Source of the DNA: Bacillota bacterium
GTDB taxonomy: Bacteria; Bacillota; Syntrophomonadia; Syntrophomonadales; DTU052
Direction: 5' to 3'
Length of the DNA stretch: 34,971 nt
Assembly: GCA_029781825.1 (NCBI GenBank)
Contig: JAKOVY010000033.1
Coordinates: 1 to 34,971 of the forward strand
Made by a program: the position numbers and the translations under genes. The notes beneath the pieces were generated by a model. The model saw nothing but the letters and a program-made list of their open reading frames with translations. It ran no database searches and was not told the DNA's origin. Shown here in pieces: positions 1-6,750 of this stretch. Every line of letters starts with the position of its first letter. The first letter of the stretch is position 1.

Positions 1-98
1 TGAAATTAAACAATTGTGGCGGGCGGTGCTTCTTTGCTGTTCAAATCACACCGGACTATTACAATTCACGAGTCGTAACGACGCCGTTTTATCTTTTT

Positions 99-896
99 TC
101 AGGATATGCTGCAATCAAGCTCCGAGATCGTGCCCCTTTTAATATGGTACTCAATATTGTTTTTCTCACAGAATGCTATTACCCGGTTGCTTAATTCATT
201 ATAAAACTGTTTGTAACCTGGATACTTGGACACCAACGGATTGTAATTCAGCTTCCCAAAAACGATCTTGTCAGTAAAGGAAATTGACTCTAAAATCGCA
301 TCAAAATCCTGATCCAAAATGTTGGGTGTAGGATATGGCTCAATGCTAACCCAAGTCTTAACACCTCGATTACTCAATCTTCGCAGGCACTCTATACGTT
401 CCTTATACGGAGCTGCGAAGGGTTCATATTTGCTTCGGAATTCTTCATTGAGAGAAATTAGGGTAATCCCTACCTCGTTGTCCTTGTTTAGGTCAGCCAA
501 TTCAATTGGCAAGCATCCTTTGGAAAGAGCTGAACACTTAATCCCCTCATCATTAAGAATTCGTATCAGTTCTAGTGTCAGTTGACTTATCTCAGGGACC
601 TGGTACATAAATGGGTCGGTAGTAAAGCAGAAATGCACTGACCTTATCTTATTTCTTAAGAGATGAATCTCTTTACAAAGTAACTCAACAGAGTTTTCAA
701 CTATCTTTGGCCGTAACCAGTCCTCATAGGATCTCACGCGTCCAAACCTTTTGGCCATCATCATTGCGTAACATGGGTACAGGCATCCATGGGAACACCC
801 TAATACGTGATTAATACAATAGTCACCGTATTCGACTTCAGTCTTATACAATAACGATTTTCTTGTAATGTATGTAGGTTCTACTGGACTTCTCAT
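99..896 (-). CDS. Radical-SAM-like (SplB-related) protein with CX3CX3C motif, partner of TcmP
   Basis: The N-terminal part resembles SplB-like radical SAM proteins. In the 269-residue open frame, C38, C42 and C46 lie in a Gly-Cys-Ser-His-Gly-Cys-Leu-Tyr-Pro-Cys-Tyr-Ala context. Canonical radical SAM enzymes use CX3CX2C to hold a 4Fe-4S cluster; here an extra proline makes it CX3CX3C, and the codons read cleanly. Later segments (FTTDPF, the SKG region, TWVSIEPYPTP) fit the barrel strands of the SplB group. I chose the ATG at 896 because it overlaps the upstream TGA as ATGA and has GGGTGAG just before it; an ATG four codons upstream (908) also exists. The gene follows the TcmP-like gene and should be translationally coupled to it. 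DNA is AT-rich relative to the rest of the window. Substrate unknown. The pairing with TcmP proteins is recalled from family annotation; the radical SAM chemistry is inferred. Confidence 0.75.
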   Translation of the reverse strand: MRSPVEPTYITRKSLLYKTEVEYGDYCINHVLGCSHGCLYPCYAMMMAKRFGRVRSYEDWLRPKIVENSVELLCKEIHLLRNKIRSVHFCFTTDPFMYQVPEISQLTLELIRILNDEGIKCSALSKGCLPIELADLNKDNEVGITLISLNEEFRSKYEPFAAPYKERIECLRRLSNRGVKTWVSIEPYPTPNILDQDFDAILESISFTDKIVFGKLNYNPLVSKYPGYKQFYNELSNRVIAFCEKNNIEYHIKRGTISELDCSIS

Positions 897-2071
897 ATAC
901 TCACCCATATTTTAATGTGATTATAATTCATCGACCGTGATACTTTTCCAGTAGGCGTCTTTTCTGGATCACGGCGAATTTTAATCAGATTCTTTTTTTC
1001 CATGCCACCTACTGTGTTAATATAATGCCTTTCTGAAAACGCAATTCCATACTTCTGAACAAGCCGCACAAGTAAACCTTGAAGTAATACTTCGCGCTTT
1101 GTAGAATTAAGAATCGTCAAAATTTCGTGTTCCAAATCGATTTCTCCATCAATTGTAGGATCTGGGTAATCATAGTCAAACAGAACCGCTTGACCGGCTC
1201 TTTCATTTTCCACTATTTGCTTCCACTTTTTATGCATATTATCTGCCATTAATATAAGACCATCAGGGCTATCGGTGCCAAAAATAAGTCTATACTTGGG
1301 TAGATGACGCGTCTTTTGCTTTATCGGAATATTTACTACGTATTTAAAAAGAGATTCGATCTGCTTCAAGTACTCTCTAGAAAACCTCTCCTCGGCCTGC
1401 ATCATGGTTATTTTGCGATCTAGAACATCCTTAATGATTTGTTGCCAATAATCCCCATTCGCAATTCTATCCATTTTGGAAATGCTATTAGCCTCATCAA
1501 TTTCGTAATCGCTGTCGGCTATCAAGTTGTCTAACAAGTGTTCACATTTTAGAAGCCTAAAACCTTCCCTAAGGAATCCAATCGAGTTGAAGTTTACCAG
1601 CATCTCCAGTGTATTAAAATTCTTTTTCTTTATGCTAACAAATCTTTTAAAATCAAGGCTTTTAATTCCGTACGGGTCAACATATACAAAGACATTATTG
1701 GAAGAACTCATTTCCAAAACCTTGCTAAGATTGTCTTCGAATGTACCTGCCCAAACTGAACAATTCCGATATCCTTTGAGGTTAAACTCCAATTCCTTAT
1801 AGTATTTGCTTTCGATAAATACAGCAGATATATTTCGGTTTAACCTTCGTTCATCAGAAAGTATTCTTTCAATGTGTTGGGCAATAATTATCGGTGAGCC
1901 GATAGACTGGTCATCAAATCTGCCCTTCCCGGCAAAACAGTCAATTATTACCAACGGCTTTCGGGTGGTAAGGATTTTTGCAATGTAGGGCGTTAGATAG
2001 TAGTCAAAAATCTGATCTTTTATTATAGACCAGCCTTTCTTCTTCTGAAAGAAGTTCTCAACACTACTCAC
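893..2071 (-). CDS. tcmP: Three-Cys-motif partner protein (TcmP-like), putative methyltransferase-fold
   Basis: This 392-residue protein fits the family annotated as three-Cys-motif partner protein TcmP, known for lying next to three-cysteine radical-SAM-like proteins. Near residue 43 it has a motif-I-like IIDCFAGKGRF followed by GSPIIIAQ, and near residue 130 VYVDPYGIKSLDF. DxFAGxG and DPYG resemble motifs I and IV of Rossmann-fold methyltransferases, so a SAM- or nucleotide-binding fold is likely but not proven. The last 80 residues look like a winged helix (LLQGLLVRLVQKYG, then ERHYINTVGGMEKKNLIKI). Translation starts at GTG 2071 behind GGGAGGGGG. It ends inside the start of the downstream radical-SAM-like gene. 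A promoter-like element lies about 30 bp upstream. Molecular function is unknown; a nucleic-acid modification role is only an inference. Confidence 0.7.
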   Translation of the reverse strand: MSSVENFFQKKKGWSIIKDQIFDYYLTPYIAKILTTRKPLVIIDCFAGKGRFDDQSIGSPIIIAQHIERILSDERRLNRNISAVFIESKYYKELEFNLKGYRNCSVWAGTFEDNLSKVLEMSSSNNVFVYVDPYGIKSLDFKRFVSIKKKNFNTLEMLVNFNSIGFLREGFRLLKCEHLLDNLIADSDYEIDEANSISKMDRIANGDYWQQIIKDVLDRKITMMQAEERFSREYLKQIESLFKYVVNIPIKQKTRHLPKYRLIFGTDSPDGLILMADNMHKKWKQIVENERAGQAVLFDYDYPDPTIDGEIDLEHEILTILNSTKREVLLQGLLVRLVQKYGIAFSERHYINTVGGMEKKNLIKIRRDPEKTPTGKVSRSMNYNHIKIWVSI

Positions 2072-2101
2072 AATGCCCCCTCCCGAACATATGTTTGCTT
2101 A

Positions 2102-2130
2102 AGTATACTCGAGATGGTAACTTTTTGCAA
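2102..2130 (-). promoter_or_regulatory. Sigma-A-like promoter of the tcmP/radical-SAM cassette
   Basis: On the minus strand TTGCAA (2130-2125) and TATACT (2107-2102) are separated by exactly 17 bp. The -10 box matches 5/6 and the -35 box 4/6 of the vegetative consensus. The predicted transcription start near 2095 leaves a short leader holding the GGGAGGGGG ribosome site of the GTG at 2071. Confidence 0.45.
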
Positions 2131-2227
2131 CTCTGTTCATGTTTATTTCCAAATCAGGTAGTCAAATTGCATTGGTCAATATTAATAGCGTTCCAGAAAT
2201 GACTCTTATGGAATGTTTGTCCACCGC

Positions 2228-2248
2228 CAGGTCAACTATGTTGACCTG
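2228..2248. promoter_or_regulatory. Perfect 9-bp inverted repeat, operator-like
   Basis: CAGGTCAAC (2228-2236) and GTTGACCTG (2240-2248) are perfect reverse complements around a 3-bp centre. The element lies in the 283-bp AT-rich gap upstream of the TcmP cassette, about 100 bp above its putative promoter, and downstream of the ZIP gene. The short spacer and the lack of a T-run favour a protein-binding site over a terminator. The rest of the gap 2072-2354 shows nothing else I can support. Confidence 0.35.
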
Positions 2249-2354
2249 CAATGGTTGTACAAACGGCTAGATCTTTGCAGTATTACATCTACACCATAAT
2301 TCTTTCGCTCCTCGAACGAGCTAAGCATCCATTAATCGGGAATCAAATTAAGGC

Positions 2355-3068
2355 TTAGATGTAGGTAGCGAGCAGGATAATCGTTATTCCCAGCAAGCCC
2401 CCTATATACCGCCAGCGTGAGTTGGTCCGACGTGCCTCCGGCCATAGCTGCCGCAGCACAAGGTATACCATGACCCCGCTGGCCAGGCCCATGAAGAACC
2501 CAAAGTAGTGAGGCAGAATCGATACCGCCAGCTTTCCCAGGAGGAATCCGAGCGGAGTAACCAACCCCACCGCCAGGATTTCCAATCCAGCCTTTATCCT
2601 TCGCCGGCCTCCCATCAATAGTGGAGCCGCTATGGCCATGCCCTCGGGGATGTTGTGTATACCAATTCCCAGCGCGATGGCTGCAGCCGTGCGGCTGCTC
2701 ACTTCATACCCCAGGGAGATTGCCATCCCTTCGGGGAGATCATGGAGCGCGATCCCCAACATGATTAGATAACCGATACGGATCATGCGGCGACCATTTC
2801 CATTGCTCCGGGGGTTTGTGAGCATGGTAATCAAGGCGATAAGCGCCCAACCGGCCAGAGCGCCGAAGATGAAGCCTCCCCTGCCTCCGCTGACCAGGAC
2901 GGAGGGGATGAGGTCAAAAGCAACTACCGCAACCATTACCCCGGCCGCCAAACCCAAAAAAAAGGACAGCTCCTTTCTCCCTATCCTGGAGCGCAGAAAG
3001 ACCAGAACCGCTCCCAGGAAGGTGCAGGCTCCTGCCGCCATGCTTAAACTAAAGCCGCTTAAGACCAT
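2355..3068 (-). CDS. ZIP family divalent metal transporter
   Basis: A 237-residue integral membrane protein with about eight hydrophobic segments and the two ZIP signature motifs on successive helices: HDLPEGMAIS (H109-E113) and HNIPEGMAIA (H138-E142). These histidines and glutamates form the binuclear metal site in ZIP transporters, which move zinc, iron or manganese into the cytoplasm (a ZupT-like subgroup). A serine/asparagine/glycine-rich loop with arginines (residues 85-94) separates the third and fourth helices, a typical place for the variable cytosolic loop. The ATG at 3068 has only a weak ribosome site (GGCGGG) and lies directly after a hairpin plus T-run, which hints at attenuation or RBS masking. 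A ferritin-like gene lies upstream on the same strand, so a metal-homeostasis theme is plausible. The exact metal cannot be read from sequence. Confidence 0.9.
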   Translation of the reverse strand: MVLSGFSLSMAAGACTFLGAVLVFLRSRIGRKELSFFLGLAAGVMVAVVAFDLIPSVLVSGGRGGFIFGALAGWALIALITMLTNPRSNGNGRRMIRIGYLIMLGIALHDLPEGMAISLGYEVSSRTAAAIALGIGIHNIPEGMAIAAPLLMGGRRRIKAGLEILAVGLVTPLGFLLGKLAVSILPHYFGFFMGLASGVMVYLVLRQLWPEARRTNSRWRYIGGLLGITIILLATYI

Positions 3069-3108
3069 ACAAAAACCCGCCTTGGTTTTTTTAAAACTTA
3101 TGGCGGGT
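3069..3108 (-). terminator. Hairpin plus T-run directly before the ZIP start codon (terminator or attenuator)
   Basis: On the minus strand ACCCGCC and GGCGGGT (3108-3102 and 3081-3075) pair; a second inner stem of GTTTT with AAAAC lies in the loop. Five T residues follow at once and the ATG of the ZIP gene begins 2 bp later. This could end transcription from the ferritin-like gene, attenuate the ZIP gene, or mask its weak ribosome site. Confidence 0.4.
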
Positions 3109-3122
3109 CACGTCATCTGATG

Positions 3123-3139
3123 TGTAAAAAGCGTTTACA
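3123..3139. promoter_or_regulatory. Operator-like palindrome upstream of the ZIP gene
   Basis: TGTAAA (3123-3128) and TTTACA (3134-3139) form a 17-bp dyad with a 5-bp centre, 55 bp upstream of the ZIP start. A metal-responsive repressor is the obvious guess from position, but the sequence is not a Zur, Fur or MntR box that I recognise. It resembles half of a catabolite-responsive element but has the wrong spacing. Confidence 0.25.
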
Positions 3140-3218
3140 TATTAGTTTGAAACATAGACCTCGTTTTTCAGTCAATCTACCGTCTGCTCCGGCGCTGGAG
3201 TTCATCAAGCCGCCGGCC

Positions 3219-3310
3219 GCATGCAGCCAATGAAGATTTTCATGAACACCCTGTCCCTCTGCCCAAGTGGAGGCCGGAGGGGCATGCTGCCAATGAAGAA
3301 TTATATGAAC
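3219..3310. repeat. Two-copy imperfect direct repeat, 63-bp period, beside the ferritin-like gene
   Basis: Copies of 29 bp at 3219-3247 and 3282-3310 share about 25 of 29 positions. The period of 63 bp is exactly 21 codons. On the minus strand the open frame 3346-3113 (TTG start only) reads two 21-residue units with the shared pattern V-H-x-x-L-H-W-x-H-A, rich in His and Trp. The plus strand is open through the repeats as well, so the coding strand is unclear. I see no good ribosome site, so I do not call a gene. It may be a decayed metal-binding or coat-like peptide, or simple duplication. Confidence 0.4.
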
Positions 3311-3330
3311 AAGGTTTCGACTTCCCCCTG

Positions 3331-3921
3331 CTATTTGTGCGAACAACAGTATTTCTGCTTTTTGGCTTTGAAGGCCTCCAGGTGATGCTGTTCATCCATA
3401 ACAATCCGGTTCAGCAGTTTTTTAACATACTCGTCGTCAATCATCTCGATGTGTCTATTGTAGTTAATGATCGCCTGCATCTCCGCTTCGATATCAGCAG
3501 ACAGCATGTCACAGATATCGTATCCGTAGTAAACCAGATCGCCTCGCCACCACTCCATGCCGCGATTTGTTTTTACCCCAAGTTTTGGCTGCCCGCCAAG
3601 TTGTATAATCGTTTCCCCCAGCAGCTCCATATGGGTCATTTCTACAATGCTGATACATTCCAGAAGCTCAGCCACGTCCGGGTAACTGTCATACAGTACC
3701 TGGTGGTGATACAAATACTGGGCTGAAGCCGTAAGTTCGCTTACTGTACCCGCCATGTCATCCATCAGGAGACGGGCATAATAAAGGTTGGGTTTTTCAA
3801 CCTTGGGTTCCGGATAAGGTGCCTGGTAGGCGCACCATCTGGGCTTGGAATGCTCATCCTGGCTTCCTCCCTGGACTCTTGAACCAACCTTCGCCGCGGG
3901 CCAGCTCTTTTTTATATTCAC
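3331..3921 (-). CDS. Ferritin-like di-metal protein
   Basis: A 196-residue protein with a four-helix ferritin-like core from about residue 45 to 187. Likely di-iron or di-manganese ligands are E62, E94 and H97 (EMTHM), E145 or E147, and E177 and H180 (DEQHH): two ExxH motifs plus two bridging glutamates, the rubrerythrin/manganese-catalase pattern. The first 40 residues are basic and proline-rich without a signal peptide, and the tail ends in a Cys-Cys-x-His sequence. It is shorter than catalases of the CotJC type and lacks a rubredoxin domain, so peroxide removal, metal storage or a spore-coat role remain open. Translation starts at GTG 3921 after GGGGGGAG. The ZIP transporter follows on the same strand, separated by a repeat and hairpin region. 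Confidence 0.8.
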   Translation of the reverse strand: MNIKKSWPAAKVGSRVQGGSQDEHSKPRWCAYQAPYPEPKVEKPNLYYARLLMDDMAGTVSELTASAQYLYHHQVLYDSYPDVAELLECISIVEMTHMELLGETIIQLGGQPKLGVKTNRGMEWWRGDLVYYGYDICDMLSADIEAEMQAIINYNRHIEMIDDEYVKKLLNRIVMDEQHHLEAFKAKKQKYCCSHK

Positions 3922-3987
3922 TTTTTAACTCCCCCCGACATATGACCTTATTGAATAATATGCCGGAAGGATAATAGTGGTTCGTTT

Positions 3988-3996
3988 GTTATACCA
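3988..3996 (-). promoter_or_regulatory. Possible extended -10 promoter for the ferritin-like gene
   Basis: The minus strand reads TGGTATAAC here, an extended -10 element (TGn before TATAAC). No convincing -35 box lies at the right distance. It is about 70 bp upstream of the GTG start of the ferritin-like gene. Confidence 0.25.
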
Positions 3997-4007
3997 AGGA
4001 ATGAGTT

Positions 4008-4766
4008 CTATGCATTGACAAAACCGTTTATGGCCTTATTTAACTCTTCCGGCTGCTCGATCATGGTCATATGACCGGCGTTTTCGATGGTTACAAGCTT
4101 TGAACCCTTGATGTTTTCGTGCAGGAAGTGGGACAGTTTCAACGGAGTCATCTTGTCATCCAGCCCCACTACGATCAACGTCGGGTGTTTTATCTCACCT
4201 ATCCTCTGGGTGACGTCAAACACACTGCAGGCCAAAAAGTCCTGGTAAAAGGTATTTACCGGTACATCGGCCTGACCGGCAATGAACTCATCAATCATTT
4301 CCGGATTGGCACGGGGCGAAAAGGACAACCTAACAAAAAACGGATCCATCCGGCCTTCCGCCAGGGCCTCCAAGAGTGCCGGCGCAACCTTCAACCTGGC
4401 TCCCGTTCCGACCAGCACCAGGCCGTCGATGACTTCCGGCTCCTCCAGAGCTATGGTGAGGCTGATGGCGCCTCCCATGGACTGGCCCACCAGGTACAAG
4501 GGCCGGGGAGCATCAAGACTCCGGATAAATTCCGCAACCCTCCGGGCGTACTCTCCAATATCATTAACCGGCTGACCTCCCGACCGGCCATGCCCGGGCA
4601 GGTCAATCGCATACCCGGCGAAACCTGCCGGCAGGTTTTCCATCTGCCGGAGCCAAAGGCTGTGATCGGCTCCGGCGCCGTGAATAAAAACCAGGCTCCC
4701 CCTGGCGTCAGGCGGCCGGTTGACCGCATAAAACATATCTTCTCCCAGCACCGTAATCGTTGCCAT
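4008..4766 (-). CDS. Alpha/beta-fold hydrolase
   Basis: A 252-residue soluble hydrolase with the usual landmarks: oxyanion-region HGAG (29-32), a DLPGHGRS loop (55-62), nucleophile elbow GQSMGG with S96, an acid in GLDDKMTP (about 204), and the catalytic histidine in NAGHMTMIEQP (about 232). Length and motif spacing fit small esterases/lipases of the MhpC/BioH type; the cap region (about 125-175) is short and helical. The substrate cannot be predicted. It is the second gene after the copZ-like gene on the same strand, 31 bp downstream, so the two are probably co-transcribed even though their functions do not obviously connect. The ATG at 4766 has GGGAGGG upstream. Confidence 0.88.
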   Translation of the reverse strand: MATITVLGEDMFYAVNRPPDARGSLVFIHGAGADHSLWLRQMENLPAGFAGYAIDLPGHGRSGGQPVNDIGEYARRVAEFIRSLDAPRPLYLVGQSMGGAISLTIALEEPEVIDGLVLVGTGARLKVAPALLEALAEGRMDPFFVRLSFSPRANPEMIDEFIAGQADVPVNTFYQDFLACSVFDVTQRIGEIKHPTLIVVGLDDKMTPLKLSHFLHENIKGSKLVTIENAGHMTMIEQPEELNKAINGFVNA

Positions 4767-4797
4767 TTTCCACCCTCCCGGTTAAATCTGCGTGCTG

Positions 4798-5013
4798 CTA
4801 AAGCTCACCGGCAAAACCGTAACCCGCATCTTCGATGCTTTTTTTCATGTCATCCAGGCCTACCCGGGCCTCGTCGTACTCTACGGTAACTGTGCCCTGA
4901 TTCAGATCAACCTCGGCTCGCTTAATCCCCGGCAAAGCCAGCAGAGAACTCTCGACCGCCTTCTGGCAATGCTTGCAGCTCATACCGGTAACCTTTAATT
5001 GCTTTATACTCAT
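4798..5013 (-). CDS. copZ: CopZ-like heavy-metal-associated (HMA) copper chaperone
   Basis: A single 71-residue HMA domain. GMSCKHC places the metal-binding cysteines at C13 and C16, followed by the babbab pattern with LPGIKRAEVDL and a glycine-rich end typical of CopZ. Such proteins carry Cu(I) to a P-type ATPase or to the CsoR/CopY regulator. Neither partner gene is present here, so the copper role rests on family resemblance alone. A strong AGGAGG ribosome site precedes the ATG at 5013. A possible -35 TTGACC with a weak -10 lies about 80 bp upstream. I see no clear CsoR box in that leader. Confidence 0.88.
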   Translation of the reverse strand: MSIKQLKVTGMSCKHCQKAVESSLLALPGIKRAEVDLNQGTVTVEYDEARVGLDDMKKSIEDAGYGFAGEL

Positions 5014-5134
5014 CTCACACCCTCCTATCTTTTTTCATTTCAAGGGCTCTTGTGATTAACCTGAATTTCAACAATTGGTCAAAATATCCTTTGTCCCTTA
5101 CAAAAATCCAGGCAAAGATTGGTCGCAAATCACA

Positions 5135-5187
5135 TAAAAAACACGGTATAATGTCAGTTTGGCCAATAAACTGACATGTATACCGTG
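5135..5187 (-). terminator. Long rho-independent terminator after the M15 peptidase gene
   Basis: Arms 5142-5160 and 5168-5187 are reverse complements over 18 pairs with one small bulge, around a 7-nt loop. Read on the minus strand the stem is followed directly by T6. It lies about 80 bp after the stop of the M15 peptidase gene and upstream of the copZ-like gene, insulating the two. The stem is AT-rich but unusually long. Confidence 0.75.
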
Positions 5188-5264
5188 CAAGCCAACGAGC
5201 AGTTGGATTTCTCTAATTTACCGCACCGGTCAAACGCAGGTTTCACCGGCCGGCTTATACCATT

Positions 5265-5879
5265 CTAGTTGTCCTTTAACTTCCCTAATATGTACTCAAT
5301 GCTGCGGGCGATCAGGGCGGCGGCCTCGGCTCGGGTTAGGGGATCGTTGGGCCGGAATCTATCTGCCGGCTTTACTATTCCTATTTCCGCAAGCCACTTT
5401 ACATCCCGCTCCGCCCAGTGATTGACAAGGTCGTAAAACATCTCAATACCCTCCTTGAATGTGGCAATAAACCTTTCAGGAGTTTGATACTCTGCAATCA
5501 GCCGGTTGATATCATATCCCGGCAGTTCAAAATGGGGTCTGTCCTTCAAGGTCTTGAAATCTCCTCCCCACCGCAGTCCCAGGGATTTGCCCAACTGACC
5601 CACTCGATCATACAGGTCGAGGCGCTCCCAGTTTACCTGCCCCCGGATCACCACCGCGAAATCGAAGGCCAGTCCCCAGCAGTGCATGCTGTAGGGATAG
5701 CGGACATTGGTAACTATTTTTCCGGCTTTGGTTCTCCCCTGAGCATATAATGCATCCTGTTCCTCCCGGGTGCGCAGGGTTTGGGTAATTATTATCTCGA
5801 TGTTGTTTCGCCGGGCAAGGTCGATAAGTTGACGGCAGAGAGTTTGCAGCCGGGGATGCAAAAGGTTGATGTCCTTCAC
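5265..5879 (-). CDS. M15-family peptidoglycan peptidase with C-terminal SLH segment
   Basis: A 204-residue protein. Residues 8-120 match the M15C/VanY-like L-alanyl-D-glutamate or D-Ala-D-Ala peptidase fold, with zinc-site residues in SMHCWGLAFD (H66, D73) and PHFE (H116, E118). Residues about 150-200 form an SLH-like module (HWAERDVKWLAEIGIV, then FRPNDPLTRAEAAALIARS). SLH modules bind secondary cell-wall polymers. No signal peptide is visible, which is usual for CwlK and phage-type endolysins, and the combination with a lone SLH module is somewhat unusual. The start at 5879 follows GGAGGGTTAGT. It is monocistronic, with its own terminator. A role in wall turnover, lysis or germination cannot be separated by sequence. 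Confidence 0.85.
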   Translation of the reverse strand: MKDINLLHPRLQTLCRQLIDLARRNNIEIIITQTLRTREEQDALYAQGRTKAGKIVTNVRYPYSMHCWGLAFDFAVVIRGQVNWERLDLYDRVGQLGKSLGLRWGGDFKTLKDRPHFELPGYDINRLIAEYQTPERFIATFKEGIEMFYDLVNHWAERDVKWLAEIGIVKPADRFRPNDPLTRAEAAALIARSIEYILGKLKDN

Positions 5880-6134
5880 ACTAACCCTCCTTGCGATTTC
5901 GACCCGTACCTAGGCAGTTCAATATTTCTCAGCGAACGAACGTCTAGGATAAATCTTGTTTTTCCAGGTATTGGATCTGATATCTGTAATATATTGTATT
6001 CATTGGTAAATGTTGAGGTTCCCGTTGCAGCTTCCAGCCGGGTATCAGGTGCAACAACCCGACCGTAAGGACTGTCGGTAGGGGTAATATTCCATTCAGT
6101 TTGGCCATACTTTTAGGCAAGGAGGTGTTTACTG

Positions 6135-6500
6135 GTGCGTCGAATTGCCGGTGAAATTCGTGGTTTCCTGGTTGCCGTATTATCTGCTTTAATACTGGGT
6201 TCAGTGCTGGCTCTAGTCGTTTACTGGAGTCCGTTGAAGGAGACACTGCTTGATCCCCTCGCTGATTTCACCCTTATGATAAGCGTATTCGTGGGTGGCT
6301 GGTATGCAGCTTTCCATACGGGCAACCGGGGGCTTGTCCGAGGCGTTATTATAGGCTTGATGTTCTTCACGTTAATGTTCCTGATAACCCTGGCGGTCAA
6401 TCCCGCGCTTGTCTCTCTCGGTTCTGTAATTAAGGATCTGCTCTTTGCAGTGGCTTGCGGCGGACTGGGAGGCATACTGGGAGTGGGAATGGCCAGTTAG
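6135..6500 (+). CDS. TIGR04086-family (YrzE-like) membrane protein
   Basis: A 121-residue protein with four hydrophobic helices (about 10-30, 44-62, 69-88, 97-119) separated by short charged loops, matching the small YrzE/TIGR04086 family found in spore-forming Firmicutes. Function unknown. The start is GTG 6135 with AAGGAGGTG (6119-6127) at good spacing, preceded by about 250 bp with no gene. It is the only plus-strand gene in the 2-10 kb stretch and seems to be monocistronic. Family membership is by pattern recognition of helix layout and glycine-rich last helix, so it is less certain than the existence of the gene. Confidence 0.7.
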   Translation: MRRIAGEIRGFLVAVLSALILGSVLALVVYWSPLKETLLDPLADFTLMISVFVGGWYAAFHTGNRGLVRGVIIGLMFFTLMFLITLAVNPALVSLGSVIKDLLFAVACGGLGGILGVGMAS

Positions 6501-6506
6501 GAAGGT

Positions 6507-6617
6507 CTAATGATTGCACAACCATAAGACAAGGCCGACTACAAGCATGAGCGCACCAATCATCAGCCCAAGGGAAAAACCCTGATGCCTGCTGTCTCCA
6601 CAGAAAAGGAGTAGCAC
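6507..6617 (-). CDS. Candidate 36-residue single-span membrane peptide
   Basis: A GTG at 6617, four bases after GGATAGGAG, opens a 36-codon frame ending TAG at 6507. The peptide begins MLLLFCGDSRHQGFS and continues into one hydrophobic helix (LGLMIGALMLVVGLVLWL) ending in CNH, a sensible small membrane protein. The ribosome site and start lie inside a perfect 9-bp inverted repeat (6607-6626), so initiation could be controlled by RNA folding. It faces the TIGR04086-like gene convergently, 6 bp from its stop. The same hairpin could instead be the terminator of the upstream DinG-family gene. No homologue is known to me. Confidence 0.35.
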   Translation of the reverse strand: MLLLFCGDSRHQGFSLGLMIGALMLVVGLVLWLCNH

Positions 6618-6626
6618 GCTACTCCT
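6607..6626 (-). terminator. Perfect 9-bp hairpin followed by T4 (terminator or RBS-sequestering stem)
   Basis: AGGAGTAGC and GCTACTCCT pair perfectly around two bases; on the minus strand TTTT follows. It is about 125 bp after the DinG-family stop, which suits a terminator. It also contains the Shine-Dalgarno of the small ORF described at 6507-6617, so it may act in translation control. Confidence 0.4.
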
Positions 6627-6750
6627 ATCCTATTAGTTTTAACAAAATCTTACGGATAAACCTGGGAAGCCGGAAATAATAAACGCGCAACTCGGTCACC
6701 CCTCTAGGTTTTGATTTATTATACTAGGGATGCACCAAAAAGGTTCATAC

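Noticed and set aside
1-98. Leading 98 bases
   Set aside because: No ORF, hairpin or repeat that I can support; it is the flank after the radical-SAM-like gene.
3337-3726. Plus-strand frame of 129 codons
   Set aside because: Antisense to the ferritin-like gene, whose metal-ligand pattern is convincing.
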